Below, piece by piece: positions 26,622 through 37,999 of a stretch of DNA of 64,000 nucleotides. Numbering within the stretch: position 1 is the stretch's first letter; each line of letters begins with the position of its first letter. Below the pieces are notes generated by a model. The model was not told where the DNA came from. It was given only the letters and a program-made list of their open reading frames with translations, and did not search any database. Source of the DNA: Amoebophrya sp. A120 (Eukaryota > Sar > Dinophyceae > Syndiniales > Amoebophryaceae); the NCBI GenBank assembly GCA_905178155.1, contig CAJINV010000009.1:620001-684000 (forward strand), written 5' to 3'. The translations under genes were made by a program, and so were the position numbers.

Positions 26622-28098
26622 ATGTCGCAAGAGTCTACATCCACCATCGATGGCGAGATGCCACTGGTGAATGCGAAGACAATATGGATTGCAAAAGCAT
26701 CGTAGCGTACTAGTGTAAGAACTGTAAATTGCATGTACAAGAAATGAACTCAACAGCATTACATAAAATAATAAAATTTGTAATGTGGATTTTCCTTAAC
26801 GCAGCAAGATTTTTTGACTGCGATTTCTACGAGTGCGGTGCTTTTGCAATGCATAGACAAATCAGGTGGTGCAATCCTTCATACTCCAGTACAAAGGGCC
26901 GGGTGGGCAGCACCTTTGCTTGCGCGAAAAGACCTTCTCGACGATCGAGCAGGCGTTTTCGCACAAGGACCTTGCTGGCAAGGTGCTCGAGAAGAAGGAG
27001 GATCCAAAGCGAGCGTACTACTACCGTCTGTTAATGGAAGCAGAGATGAACGAGGATAGCGACGGTACACAGTATTTTATGTACTATGTCGAAGAAAGAA
27101 GCCTACTTCCACTGCTCGTTTCCTTTCCTTGTTTCGACTATTCTTTTTTTTGCCGCACATTTTTGTTTCGTACGGGTAATTTTGCTTCTGGTTCTGGCTC
27201 ATCCTCATCCACCTGTCGTAATCGTTTCAATTGACAACGACCCCTCCCGCTGCAGATGACGACATGTCCGAGTGGTCAGATGAGGACGAGAACCCGGGGG
27301 CTTCGCACGAGCAAGTAGGTAATCCCTCTGGCAGGCGAAGCGATCCTACTACGACTTCGGGCATGAAGCATGCCGGTCCCTCCCCTGAGGTCGCCCCATT
27401 TGTGACCAAAACCGCGACCGGCTTCTGTCTGGGGCCGATCCCGGGAGTGAAGCAGCTCAATCGACAGCAACAGGCGAAACTCCGGGAGGACCGTGCAAAG
27501 GAGGCCCAGGAGTTTTACATGGCACAGAAGAAGAAAAATGACCTACGGGAGGCGAAGAAATGTAGCATTTCCGTTCACACCACATCTGCAGCTTTTTCGT
27601 GCCGTTTATCTATGTGCTTGGATGGAAGTTGCTGTTGTATCATGGTTGCTTTTGTTGCACTTGAACTCGCAATGGAAGTTGTTGCAGTTCGTGAACATTA
27701 CAAAATTATTTGCAGATTTCGCGGAAGCGCGGGGTCTTTTAGTCTCCCGCAGTGAACTCCGTGCGGCATTGGAGAAGAACACGCAATTTCCGGCTGTGGT
27801 GGAGACAAAAGCCAGATTTGGTCCAGCTTGTTTCATCGGTGCGGTTCAGTACAGGAAGAAGCTTTTCTCCTGGGCACCGGCCCCGCCCAGCGTCTCCTCG
27901 TTGGAGCAACCTATCAGCACGGGAAAGACGATGAAAAAGCCCAGCAAGCCGGCAGTCGTGTCCGTCAACAAGATGGTGCAGAAGGAGCGGAAGCGCGGTG
28001 GTTCTCCATATCGTGGAGAGAAGATGAAGGCACTGCGCCAGCGGATTCGAGAGAAGGAAATGCAAAACGTCTTCGGGGCACTATTCGACGACGAGTAA
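26622..28098 (+). CDS. Unknown basic protein, 317 residues, first intron an introner
   Basis: Exons 26622-26682, 26861-27064, 27256-27561 and 27716-28098 total 318 codons including the stop. The first junction crosses introner E9 and reads NAKTNQVVQSF; the other two introns are GT-AG. The N-terminal part has a compact segment (YKGPGGQHLCLREKTFS, then KRAYYYRLLMEAEMNED). An acidic patch (DDDMSEWSDEDE), a helical Lys/Arg/Gln-rich region around residues 140-190, a segment with GPACFIGAVQYRKKLFSW, and a basic tail ending NVFGALFDDE follow. No family is recognised. The acidic/basic alternation would suit a nucleic-acid or ribosome-associated protein, but that is speculation. Confidence 0.8.
26683..26855. 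mobile_element. Introner element E9 (173 bp)
   Basis: The inverted ends TATGGATTGCAAAAGCATCG and CGGTGCTTTTGCAATGCATA are complementary apart from two mismatches. Perfect direct repeats GACAA lie at 26678-26682 and 26856-26860. Removal of 178 bp joins the start exon to the second exon in frame. It has only a degenerate form of the shared octamer (GCATGTACA near 26733). Confidence 0.88.
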
Positions 28099-28901
28099 GC
28101 AAGCACGACGAGCAGACGTCGTTGTGTTGAAACTTCCGCGACCACACAGATTCTGCGTCCACCTGCAGCTTCTCGCCACTTACCCGTCCGCACAATAGTA
28201 CCGTGCAATTAATATTTCAAAGCACGTCTTCAGGTCTCTGATCAGAATCAAAACTCGGATTATTTATCTCATCTGTCGCAAACTTTCAACAAACTACAGG
28301 GAACGCATCGACAATTTACAACGGTACTTCCAATTTATCATCAACATTTGCACAAAAAATGCAACTTCTACAGAAGGCGAACTGATACTGAATAAACTCT
28401 ACCAGATGAAGATTGAAGATGAGCTACCTGCTGGTTCAGAAAATATGACTTTACAGAATATTTGTTACCCATTTTGCAACAACGGAGATACTGAGAGCTA
28501 TCGTCTGAAGTAGCTGATCTCGGATTTTCATTGAAAACCAAACGTATTTCTATTTTGCCCGCTAATTTAATGAAGAACAGGAAATGGAGCAACGCAAGCG
28601 AATTCGAATATCATGTATTTCAAGAAGAGGAGACAAAGCACAACCGACACCGCAGAATCTTCAAGAAGCTAGGGCAATAAGCAGCAGTGTGGGCTTGTGT
28701 GAAACTACAACATCAGAAAGTACCATCAAGAGCACCCGTTTTTATATACGTCTAAGGGACTTCGTAATTGTGCTGGCACGAACACGAACTGCCTACACGC
28801 ATCATCTGCGTTAAAAAGCGAGAACTCTGTTGAACAATCTCTGTCCAAGTACTCAGACCTGACCGTAATAAACTGTAACTGTAATCAACAAAAATAAAAA
28901 A

Positions 28902-29301
28902 TCAAAAACTATCACTATTCCACCAGCCTCCCGTAGCTGTCTTCATAAGGACCTCGCATCGACGGTCAGCACGGCGCGGGCCCATCGGCATGGGATATTC
29001 ATGCATCTTCGCGTTGTAGTTGTTCTCTGTAATTGCGCGGAACGGGGGCGGGGCTGCACACACGACATACCCTGACTTTGAGAAAGTAGTGAAAGACGTG
29101 GTTTCAAAGGAGAGCAACAGGGTGAGGGTAGACATGATGTTCTTGCGCAATTAGATTTGGAAAAGGCGGCGCGATAGGATCTATGGGGGAAGCAGCGTTT
29201 CGGTTGTAAATACGGACAGGTTCGCCACTTCCGTGACTGACACCAACGCTGCCGAAATGGAGCTGGCGGCAAAGATTTACACGACGACGCATCGGATTCA
29301 T
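28902..29301 (-). CDS. Candidate small minus-strand gene
   Basis: On the minus strand, a start-like segment (MRRRVNLCRQLHFGS) near 29290 is followed in another frame by a frame ending at 28902, with balanced composition (AITENNYNAKMHEYPMPMGP). Joining them would need an intron between about 29200 and 29080. No family is recognised. It would be the only minus-strand gene in the window, which lowers confidence. Confidence 0.3.
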
Positions 29302-29496
29302 TTCAATACGTGAACTCGGCTTGTTGACAGGAGCTCATCGAAATTGTGATGTGGTTAGTCGTCAAGGTCAGGTGATTTGGTTGCTCTTTCATGTAATCAT
29401 TGGCTCGTGACCTTGGTGTTGGTAGCATTCTTTCTCTTTGGTTTTTGAATGTCTTGACGGCCACGGCGCCGGGCAATCATTCATAATTTCACGACA

Positions 29497-29533
29497 GGCC
29501 GCTGGCGATACACAGCCAGCGGCGGCCTTTTTT
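29497..29533 (+). other. Strong hairpin followed by a T-run
   Basis: GCCGCTGGC (29498-29506) and GCCAGCGGC (29515-29523) form a perfect 9-bp stem with an 8-base loop. GGCC and then six T follow. It resembles the end of a small transcript (pol III style T-run), but no known RNA was recognised upstream. It lies ~180 bp before the Sec14-like gene. Confidence 0.5.
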
Positions 29534-29712
29534 CCTTTGGTTTTCTTTGACAACTCCTGCAGCGAGCATTTACATGCAAGAGTAACGTAACGGCTGCAGC
29601 CGTAGGAATAGGATTAGGTATGAAAAAGCCAAAATCGCAAGACTACTTCGACCGTGTGGAGGATGTGAAGACCTAGGTTTTGTTCATTCTTCGCCTTCGC
29701 AGCGGGACAAAA

Positions 29713-32700
29713 ATGACCAGCGTTAATATTCAAGTCGGGACGGGACCGTCCTCTTCCTCTACGTCCAAAAGTAGAGACAATGGTGCCTCAGATCTTGCCG
29801 GGGAGGAGGAGCCATTGCTGGTGCAGTTCCGGACGAGATTGGCCGCCGTGGCAGCCAGCAAGGACGCGGTCGTCGCAACGAAGTTGAAAGACCCACGAAT
29901 GTCGCACGCCGACTACCTGCGCAAGTTCCTCGTCGCGCGGCAGTCCAACCTGGACAAGGCAGCCGACATATCCACAGTAAATTTCCCGTACACGTACAAA
30001 TGCAATCTCTCCATGACAAAACTTGCCTTCAATCCTAGTCTAGCATGACAAGTTCGACACTGCAAGTTAGCGAAATTTGTCATTGCATTTTCTACATGTT
30101 TGTACGGGAAATTTACATTGCATACGACATGCTGGTAGCGCATTTCCACTGGAGGGACAAGATGAACTGTGATGAGGTAAGTTCTAGCTTCCGCAAAGCA
30201 TCTTCTATAGCGTGACTCCTGCATTACATCGATCAACCGAATGACACGTGTCGAGTCCACACTAAGAAGGTAGTTGTACTTAGGCTGTAGGCTCGTGATC
30301 GTTTCTACTTCGACTTGTAAGTCGTTAATCAATTTTTAGCCCCATAATGTCATCAACATCTACTCGTCATTTTTCTTTGTATTTTGCCGAAGTGCTGCAC
30401 TTTTTCCACCTCTTCTTTTGTACACCCTGCGACCAGGTTCTTTCCCAGCACAGAAGTGGAAAATTGTTCTCCCCCTCTGTTATTGGGACCTTGAAGAAGG
30501 CGTACCCCCATGGGTACTGCGGGGTCGACAAACAGGGATCCCCGGTGTACTACGAGCGCATTGGGCAGCTGGATGTGAAGGAGGTTTTGAAAACAGTGTC
30601 CGAGGAACAGTTTCTCCTGTACTTTATCGCGGAGGCAGAGAAAACCGCCTGGATCCGCATGCCCGCAGCGACGGAGTACTTCCACCGGAAACAAGAGGCG
30701 GCTGCGGTAAAGGCGTGTGAAAGTAGAGACGGCTCCACCAAAGTAGAACCGCCACCAGCACCGCCGCCCTCGTCCACCTCTTCCTCAAAGCCGCGGATCA
30801 CGAAGGGCGTGTCGGTACTGGATGTGCAGGGGATCGGGATGGGTTTCTTGGGCAAGACCACCCGGTCCGTGATTGCGCAAATCGGCTCCATGATGTCGGA
30901 CAACTACCCGGAATCGGCGAAGACAATCGTGATCATCAACAGCAGCCGGGTGGCGACCATGCTGTGGCCGGCGGTGCGGGCGTTCATCAATCCCGACACT
31001 GCGAAGAAAATCAAGCTCGTGTCCAAGGCGAAGACTTTCCAAACGCTGGAGGAGCTAATCCAGCCAGAGTGGATTCCCAGCTGGATCCCCGGCGGGAAGT
31101 GCACGCTGTGCGGCGACAACCTGGACCGCGACGTGGGGCCGTGGGTGGAAGGGTGGGAAGAGATGGAAAAACTCGTCTTTCCAAACGACAGTTGCTACTT
31201 TCACAACGCAGCAAATAACCGAGGAGATCTTGTTGACCCGAAAGCAGGCGACAGAACGCTGACCAAGCGCTCGCGTTCTAGGAGCAAGGCACTGCTCATG
31301 AGCGGCAAGAATGCGGCGCTCGGCATTGGTCGGAGGCTCGTCAGACAGCATTCGCAGGAACGCAGCAAGACCCCGGACCTCGACAAGAGAAAAAGTAGCA
31401 AGGAGAGCGACAGCACCGATCTGAAGAAGGGCGGACTCGTGAAACGCCGAAGCTATTCGTCCGGGGAGGTGATCGAGTTCCCGGAAGGACGGAAGAACGT
31501 GCCGCTAGGAACGACGTCTGGGACTGCAGGAACATCAAGTGGGGCGGTTCCGTGCGTCGGAAACATCATCAAGAGCAGCAGAAACAACAACACCAAATCC
31601 GCTGCTGCAGCTACGAGTTCAACATTCGGAAGTAAAATAAACCAGGCGAGCGGCACAACTGGTCATGTCGAGATCGACATTGATACCGCCTCGTTTGCCA
31701 CGCGATCGCGGTCGCTCTCCTACGACGACGCTCCCTCGACCGCTAACGCGGGACAGCGTGATCTGGAAGAAGAACAGATCAATGCAGGTCGCCCTGTTGG
31801 CGTTGGCCTTTGCGAGATGTTGACCTGTAGTAGAACGCCAGGGACTACTTCTGACAACACGGCACTGAACACAGGCGGAGATCAGCTTGTGCACACGATC
31901 AACGTGCTGCCGCTAGGACCATCGACGTCCTCTTCTCGGGGTAGCTCGGGTCCAATTCTTGCGTCATCCGGCGACCAGGACGACAACGACACTCTTGCGG
32001 TCGCTGGTGGTCCAGGTTCGATGAGTAAGGCCAGCAGCGCACAGTCTATCTGCGCAGATGAGCAAGAGCAGACACCAGACCTTCAAAGGGGACTGAGGTA
32101 GAGATATTTATATATCTGTTTCGTCGTTCTTACGTTTGGTTTGGTAATTTTGAAAGAGCGTGCTGGCGCAAGAGCAACCCCAACCATCAGCTCCAGTCTC
32201 CATGCCGCGTTGCCATTGGCGGCCGTGGGGGCCGGGACGTCTTTTAAAAAGCAAGGGTTGCAGATGTTGCATTCTGACAGCACCAGATTGATGGTCAAAC
32301 CAAGTGGTGGACGAATGAAGTAAGGATGTGAAGATGTCCATCCGCTACTGTACTACAACAACAGCATCTACACGACTGAATCGCGGGAGCGCGATACGGA
32401 CGCCCCCGAGACCTCCGTGCGGTATTGGAGCGCAACTTCGCGCAACCGCCTGGCGGAGGAGGAGGAGCTTGGCATCGTGGATCCAGAACACGTGGCAGTC
32501 AATCTGCTCGGCTCCCCGCTGACGGATACGAGCCCCGCGGATTGCCAGTTTCTGCAGAAGACCGAACGGGACAGAACGGCGCTGCTAGGTTCCGGCGCAC
32601 AGGAAAGCTTCGTCCCCGGCGATCCGGCCAACCCCCGACCGTCCAAGTTTACGCGCTTGTGCCGGAAGTTCGCCAATTATTGCTGCCCGCGACGCACGCG

Positions 32701-32734
32701 GAACAAGGAACTGAAAGCAGGTTTGGTCGTATAG
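29713..32734 (+). CDS. Sec14-like CRAL-TRIO lipid-transfer protein
   Basis: Exons 29713-29968, 30130-30176, 30437-~32097 and a probable last exon ~32345-32734. The N-terminal helical CRAL-TRIO-N region reads YLRKFLVARQSNLDK then AADMLVAHFHWRD, restored exactly when introner E4 is removed. The lipid-binding lobe includes SVLDVQGIGMGFLGKTTR, IVIINSSRVATMLWPAVRAF and INPDTAKKIKLV, as expected for Sec14. Sec14 proteins exchange phosphatidylinositol and phosphatidylcholine (or other hydrophobic ligands) at membranes. A Pro/Ser-rich insert interrupts the domain near residue 200. After ~residue 340 the protein is Ser-rich and disordered. The last junction is unresolved: exon 3 ends in phase 2, and no AG acceptor fits the frame of the final exon, whose flanks show degenerate inverted repeats. 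The final exon ends in a Cys/Arg-rich segment (CRKFANYCCPRR). Confidence 0.85.
29969..30124. mobile_element. Introner element E4 (156 bp)
   Basis: It starts TATCCACAGTAAATTTCCCG and ends with the complement of TATGCAATGTAAATTTCCCG; GTAAATTTCCCGTAC is a perfect 15-bp inverted arm. Direct repeats CGACA lie at 29964-29968 and 30125-30129. Removing 161 bp restores the CRAL-TRIO-N helix (DKAADMLVAHFHWR). GCATGACA lies near 30043. No GT-AG placement is possible. Confidence 0.95.
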
Positions 32735-34271
32735 GCGGTAGTTCCATAGTACCAAGAACGCGATGATCATCTAAGACCTGCAGTAGAAAAGTAGAGTATA
32801 TATTGCTGTTGATGAATCCCATCAATCCAGGCAGTTTATTATTTTTCCAGATGAAGCATTCATTTTCATCTTTGCTTGTGCACGAGCACGACCTGGATCG
32901 CTTCTTTTTATTTTTTGTCGCTACGCGTTGCATTTATCTGAAACTTCTGCAACTGCCATTTAAAAATCTTTTGTATCTAGTCATTTGCAGCTACACAGCG
33001 TCTTTTTAGATTTTATTTCTTCGCGCTTTTGATATTTTTTCTGGTGACCATCGCCACATGCGGTTTCTTCTAAATTAACGCCACACAGTGGATTGCGACA
33101 TGAGCACCGGGACCGGCGGCCTGATCTACCAGACCTCTTCATTTTGATTTTCTTCCCTTCGCTAAAGCGAACCCTATTATTGAGCCAACACTCAGCCATC
33201 CACAACAGAGAGAAGCTCCTGATTAGGAGCAAGACGACGTGTAGAAAAGAACAACATCAAAAGAATTTCGACTTCCATCGATAGTATTTGCGACCTTCAT
33301 TCCAAGCTCATTAAAAATTCAAACAGCGCGAGCGCCACCACTTTTAAGCAGTGTGCTGCGGGGTACTTATCTACGCCATTACTGTCCAGCGGGCTCGAAG
33401 TGCCTGCGCCCTCCTGGATAAATTATAGTCAAAACCAGCATGATCGCAGCTGGATTGTAAGACTCTAATCTCTTTATGTATTTCCAATACAGCGTCTACC
33501 AACTCCAACATGGTAGTCCTTATGCGACTGTGAACGCCAAGAGAAACACTGTGTCTCCCCTTTCCCCCACTAGTACTGCTCTCATCCGGGGCTGGACCTG
33601 GCTAGTTGCTCATGCTCTCGCTACAATAAATGTGCTGGCTTTAATTTTCAGTTGACTGTTGACATCAAATACATGAATGCGATAGGTCTAGGTCAATAAC
33701 TCATACGATTATACCCACTTTTCGAAGACGGCGCAACAGAAGCAGACATGCTCTTTCCATCTGACTTGGACTCAATGACTCAAATGATGCGTCAAATAAG
33801 GACAGAATCAGAAGACGTGGAAAAGAAGCGCATGAAGCAGAGTGAGTTCGGGTTCTATACTGTGTAGTCTCTTCATTGCAGTAGATGTTCGTTTTATTCT
33901 CTTGTACGGACGATATGAGCATTTTTACGATTACCGAGCCCGAGCAAATGTGTGAAGGAAATTTTTCGGTACTGCTACTGTCAATGCAAAAGACGTGCTG
34001 ACCAGGTCTACTGTAACTGTTTTCGATACCACTAAGCTGTAGTGAAAGCCTGTTACCTTCTTCTTTCATCTGAGCGTTATTCAACATTGTCAGTTATTTG
34101 ACTGCTAGTACTCCTCATTTTGAGTAGAAGTCTCGCGTACTACGCGAACACTGTAAACTGTAAACTGTAAACTTATGTGTACGTACTAGCTTTCGCTCTT
34201 CCACGCTATAGCACCGCATCTACTCAACTTCAAGAAGTGATAGACAGTAGCTGGGGATCCCGTCTATCACC
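32735..34271. other. Intergenic stretch, no gene recognised
   Basis: AT-rich, with only short frames. A small tandem repeat of CTGTAAA (three copies) lies near 34150. Nothing else was recognised. Confidence 0.6.
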
Positions 34272-37137
34272 ATGGAAGCTTCTGTGAACAGCGGAGCTAC
34301 ACCAAGCTCCAGCTCCACCTATTTCAAGCACGGCAAGAATGCAGCCGAAATGGAGCAGCACACCCACAGTCAAGACCTGCCTCGGGAATTTTTCCAGACT
34401 ATTATCGTAGCAAGATTTCGATTCGACGTTGAAGCCCAAGCCGCCGTCGCTTCTCTCATAACCTTTGCGAAGGAATGAAGCCCGTCATCTGCAGTTGTCG
34501 TGATCATGTACTAGTACAAATGAACATAGAGCGATGGAGTAGACTGTCCTTATGTTGAGCTGTATGTCGTTCCTGCGTTAGCCGCTAGTAACTAAATGTC
34601 GGGCTGGGGAGGTGGATGTCTTCGCATCATTATTTCGTTCTATTTCTATTTCTACTCTTGTTTGTTGAGAGTGGAAGGACGCTGCAATGCGTCTACAGAA
34701 TGCAAATGCTAGGGGTAGGGTGTACTGATTCGTCGAAATTTTGGTGCAATAGCCAAGCCGTCAAGTATACGAGTTCTGGTGGACGATGGAATCGCGGCGA
34801 AACAGTGGAAGGTCGACCCAAGCCTGGTGTACCAGGAATGCGATCATGTACTTGTGCATAGTCACTTCTCCGATGATGTTGTAGCTGTTCCTTATCTTAT
34901 TTCCTCTGAGAGCATGAACGGACGAGCTCGACAAACAGCATGCAGCACTGGAATTTGTTGACTGATTTGCAGTATGTCGCTGTTGGAGCTCCTGCTTCTC
35001 TGCCTCTGGCAGCGCTGCGTACGCTGGCTGCCACTTGGGGCAAACAATATTTTTCGTAGGAACAATCTTGCAAATATTCAGGTGCGTCTGAGCAGTGCCG
35101 CCAACATGGCGGAAGTACACCAGAAAGTGGAGCAAGTCCAGTCATATCTAAATTCACTCGGTATTTTCAAGGAAGCGACTACCGTCATCGACCGGGGGGA
35201 AGGTAAGGACAGATGAATATTACGTTTTGGTTTTTCGTTGCTGCGGGAATGAGTGAGAACAAACATCACAACAAGAAATGGAAGGAAATTATTTATCAAC
35301 ATGTACTACAGGAGAAGACGACATAGACGTGATATTTCACCTCCGCCCGATCAAGCCCCATTATTCGTTTGGGGCGAATGTGAATGGCAAGGGGCAGACC
35401 GTATGCCAACCGAAGCCCCCTCCCAGCACCTCGCTCGCAAAAATTTGTATAAAGCTACTGCACAGAAGATGAAGAACTTATCAATTGCGGAACGTAACTA
35501 GATGCATTCTGTGCCTGCGAGATCGACGAGAAGATGTCTACGCATCCATGCAAATTGAGGGCAAGCTAAGGAGGCTTTTTTAATCAGCATAGACCACGGC
35601 AGAGTTTAATTTCGATATACCATGCATCAACGGGTCCTGCACCAGTGCGAAATGCACCGCCAAGACCCCCACCTGGCGAATATTGGAAGGCTACGAAACG
35701 CAGGCGTCCTTGTTCACGAAGAGGCTGTTCGGCGTCCGAAATCTGAACGCGTCGCTGGACCTCAACAGTTCCGTGAATGACCTGAAACCGTACTCCAGCT
35801 ACGACGAGATGAGCAAATCGGTCAACCTCAACCTCGGCCTGGGTCCGCACAACTTGTCGCTGGAGGCCTACAATCTCAGAGACGTCGTGCTCGCAATGGG
35901 GCAGGTTTCACTACTTTCTCTGTGTCAATCCCGTCGGCTTTTCCCTGGACATTTGCAGCACCATGATAATTTCGACGAATAGGAATTGCGGCCAGGGCTA
36001 GGACTACAAAAGAAACAGTGGTCTAATGCCCCGTCAGTGTTCTTTGTTCTCTTTTCTGAGTTGTGGATGAAGTCCTCCACGGATGACAACGAAAGCGAAA
36101 TGAAAACAACCCAGGCCTCCACCGCGATGCAGATGAGCCGCTTGCGTTCGATAAAAACGGGCTGTCGCTACACGTGGACGCATCGAACGCCTGGCGGCTT
36201 TTTTGCGAAGTGGTCCACCGAGGTCGCGGGGCTCACTGGCGACGTGAATCTCGCAAAGGGCGACGCCTGCGTCAGCAAAACGTGGTCTTTCACCATGCCT
36301 CCCCTCGGGCTTTTCGAGGACGAGAAACCGTCCCTGTGGCACTTCACCGCGATGGCCGCCGCAGGGCACGCCGCCCCGCTTGACTCCAGGCCGCTCTGCA
36401 TCCAGGACCGCTTCTTCCTCGGGGGCAGCAACGGCTTTGTGAACACGATCTGCAAGGGTAAGGGCAAATAAAGAACAAAATAGGTTGGCTGTTCGTCGTG
36501 TTCCGAATCCGAAATTACGGAATTCCTGCAGTTCATTTCCGTTTTTTTCCATGTGAGGAATACAAGTAGTAGACCACTTGGCCGCAACCACCTCAAGTAG
36601 ATCAAAAGCTTTGGAGGTGCAGCGGTTCTTTTAGAGTGCGACAACTTTTCTTTTTCTCAGCCAGGCTGTCGTAGTCGATGTAAAACCGCAATTAAAACTG
36701 TTTTGGCAGGTTTTGGCTTTCGGCGATTTGGCCCTTGCGATGCGAGGCCAGCGGGTAGCGGCACTGCATCCTCCCCAACAACTACGTCTCGCAGGGGATC
36801 CTCTGGAGGTGCATCTTCCTCATCTTCACAGGCACCTCAGTACGATTACCTCGGCGGGGACACGTACAGCAATTTTGCAGTGTCCTTGTCCCGCGACATA
36901 CCCCTTCGGGAGCAGCAGGTCGGTCGAGTGTTCGCGTTCGCGCAGGCCGCGAGCCTCGGGAACGGGCTGGAGCAGACTGTGACGAAGCCAGAAAACTACC
37001 GTGTATCGACGGGCTTCGGCGTCGGTTTTCCGTTTTTCCCCGGCTGCGAGTTCCAAATAAGCGGGTGCTTTCCGCTGCAATTCAAGCCGACCGACGTCCG
37101 CGAGTCTTTGCAGTTTGGCTTGCGGTTTCAGGGTTGA
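34272..37137 (+). CDS. SAM50: SAM50/TOB55, mitochondrial outer-membrane beta-barrel insertase
   Basis: Exons 34272-34445, 34758-34847, 35082-35202, 35312-35400, 35665-35904, 36073-36457 and 36710-37137 total 509 codons including the stop; human SAM50 has about 470 residues. Residues ~58-140 form a POTRA-like domain (IRVLVDDGIAAKQW, QSYLNSLGIFKEATTVIDRG, DDIDVIFHLRP). The rest is an Omp85-type barrel: YTWTHRTPGGFFAKW, EVAGLTGDVNLAKGD, then FGFRRFGP, DYLGGDTYSNFAVSLS and a C-terminal FGVGFPFFPG...LQFGLRFQG strand. SAM50 inserts beta-barrel proteins into the mitochondrial outer membrane, so the organism has a mitochondrion. All introns are GT-AG. Intron 1 is bounded by CCAAGCCG on both sides, and the acceptor of exon 5 is the least certain boundary. 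A barrel-strand loop near residue 400 carries a Ser/Gly-rich insert. Confidence 0.88.
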
Positions 37138-37999
37138 CCGTGATGATGCCGGTGCAACACGAGCATAGGAGGTGGGGGCGGCCCGTGCCGTGACTGATCA
37201 TTCACGTGGATGATTTTTTGAAGCAGAATCTTCGTGCGTCGCGAAAGCGATCAAAGAAGTAAGCCGCTGCACAGGAAATGAACCAAAAAAATCATTCCTA
37301 GAAATTTCTATCCTGGCTGCTCTCTCACTCTCTGGAACCGAGACCAACTTCGTCTGCGTCTGGCTTCCCTTCGGTTCCTGCTCTCCACAACTAAGTACTT
37401 TCGACGGTAGTTCTACTGGGGAGCTTCTTACTTGCAGGTTCGAGCAGAGGATACACGAGGCGCAGCGGGGGCGACGCCATCGAAGATGAGTTTTCAGCAT
37501 CGGTCTTTCTCTGTGGCCGCTCTTACGACACATCACAAACGTACGATGATCCGTCCGCATCGCAAACAGACTGCAGAAAGGGCTGTCACGCAAATCCCAC
37601 ACACAGAAAAGCAAAGAAATACAAATTCAAATACCTCTGACACGTCGGTGCGTGACGAGAGCATGAGCACCTGCACCGGCAGCAGAGCACGAAGCTTGCT
37701 CCTCGTATTTCTCATGACGTGTTCTTCACATGGTGCAGCCAGTAGAATACGAACACTAAGTGGTCGTGGTCTCGACCTAAGTTTACTAGCCGCGCAGTAT
37801 ATCATGTCGATTGCCAGCCTAGAGATCGTGCGCACCAGGCATGGTCTTCCAGTAGGCCGGTTCCAAGAAAAAAACAACTTCCTGTAAACACATGAGCGTT
37901 GCTCGGTCGTAGTGCGCAAAACTGCTTTAGGACACGTCTCGTCGTCATCTAGAGTCACCACCTAGAGGATCATAAGGCACAAATTCCTGTAGTCAGAAG
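37138..37999. other. Intergenic stretch with a possible short secreted frame
   Basis: A frame at 37664-37887 begins MSTCTGSRARSLLLVFLMTC, a plausible signal peptide. It could be a 74-residue secreted protein, an alternative first exon of the next gene, or chance. Otherwise nothing is recognised. Confidence 0.35.

Larger units (their letters stand above)
28099..29712. other. Mostly non-coding stretch with one minus-strand candidate
   Basis: AT-rich up to ~28900. From 28905 to 29301 GC content rises and a minus-strand coding candidate is listed separately. A strong hairpin followed by a T-run lies at 29497-29533. The remainder shows nothing recognisable. Confidence 0.5.

Noticed and set aside
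26866-26868. GTG as start of the 317-residue protein
   Set aside because: A proper ATG exon at 26622 joins in frame when introner E9 is removed with its GACAA duplication.
28584-28814. 76-residue plus-strand frame
   Set aside because: AT-rich sequence, no motif, composition unlike neighbouring exons.
29497-29533. Bacterial Rho-independent terminator
   Set aside because: All surrounding genes are eukaryotic with introns; kept only as a hairpin of unknown role.
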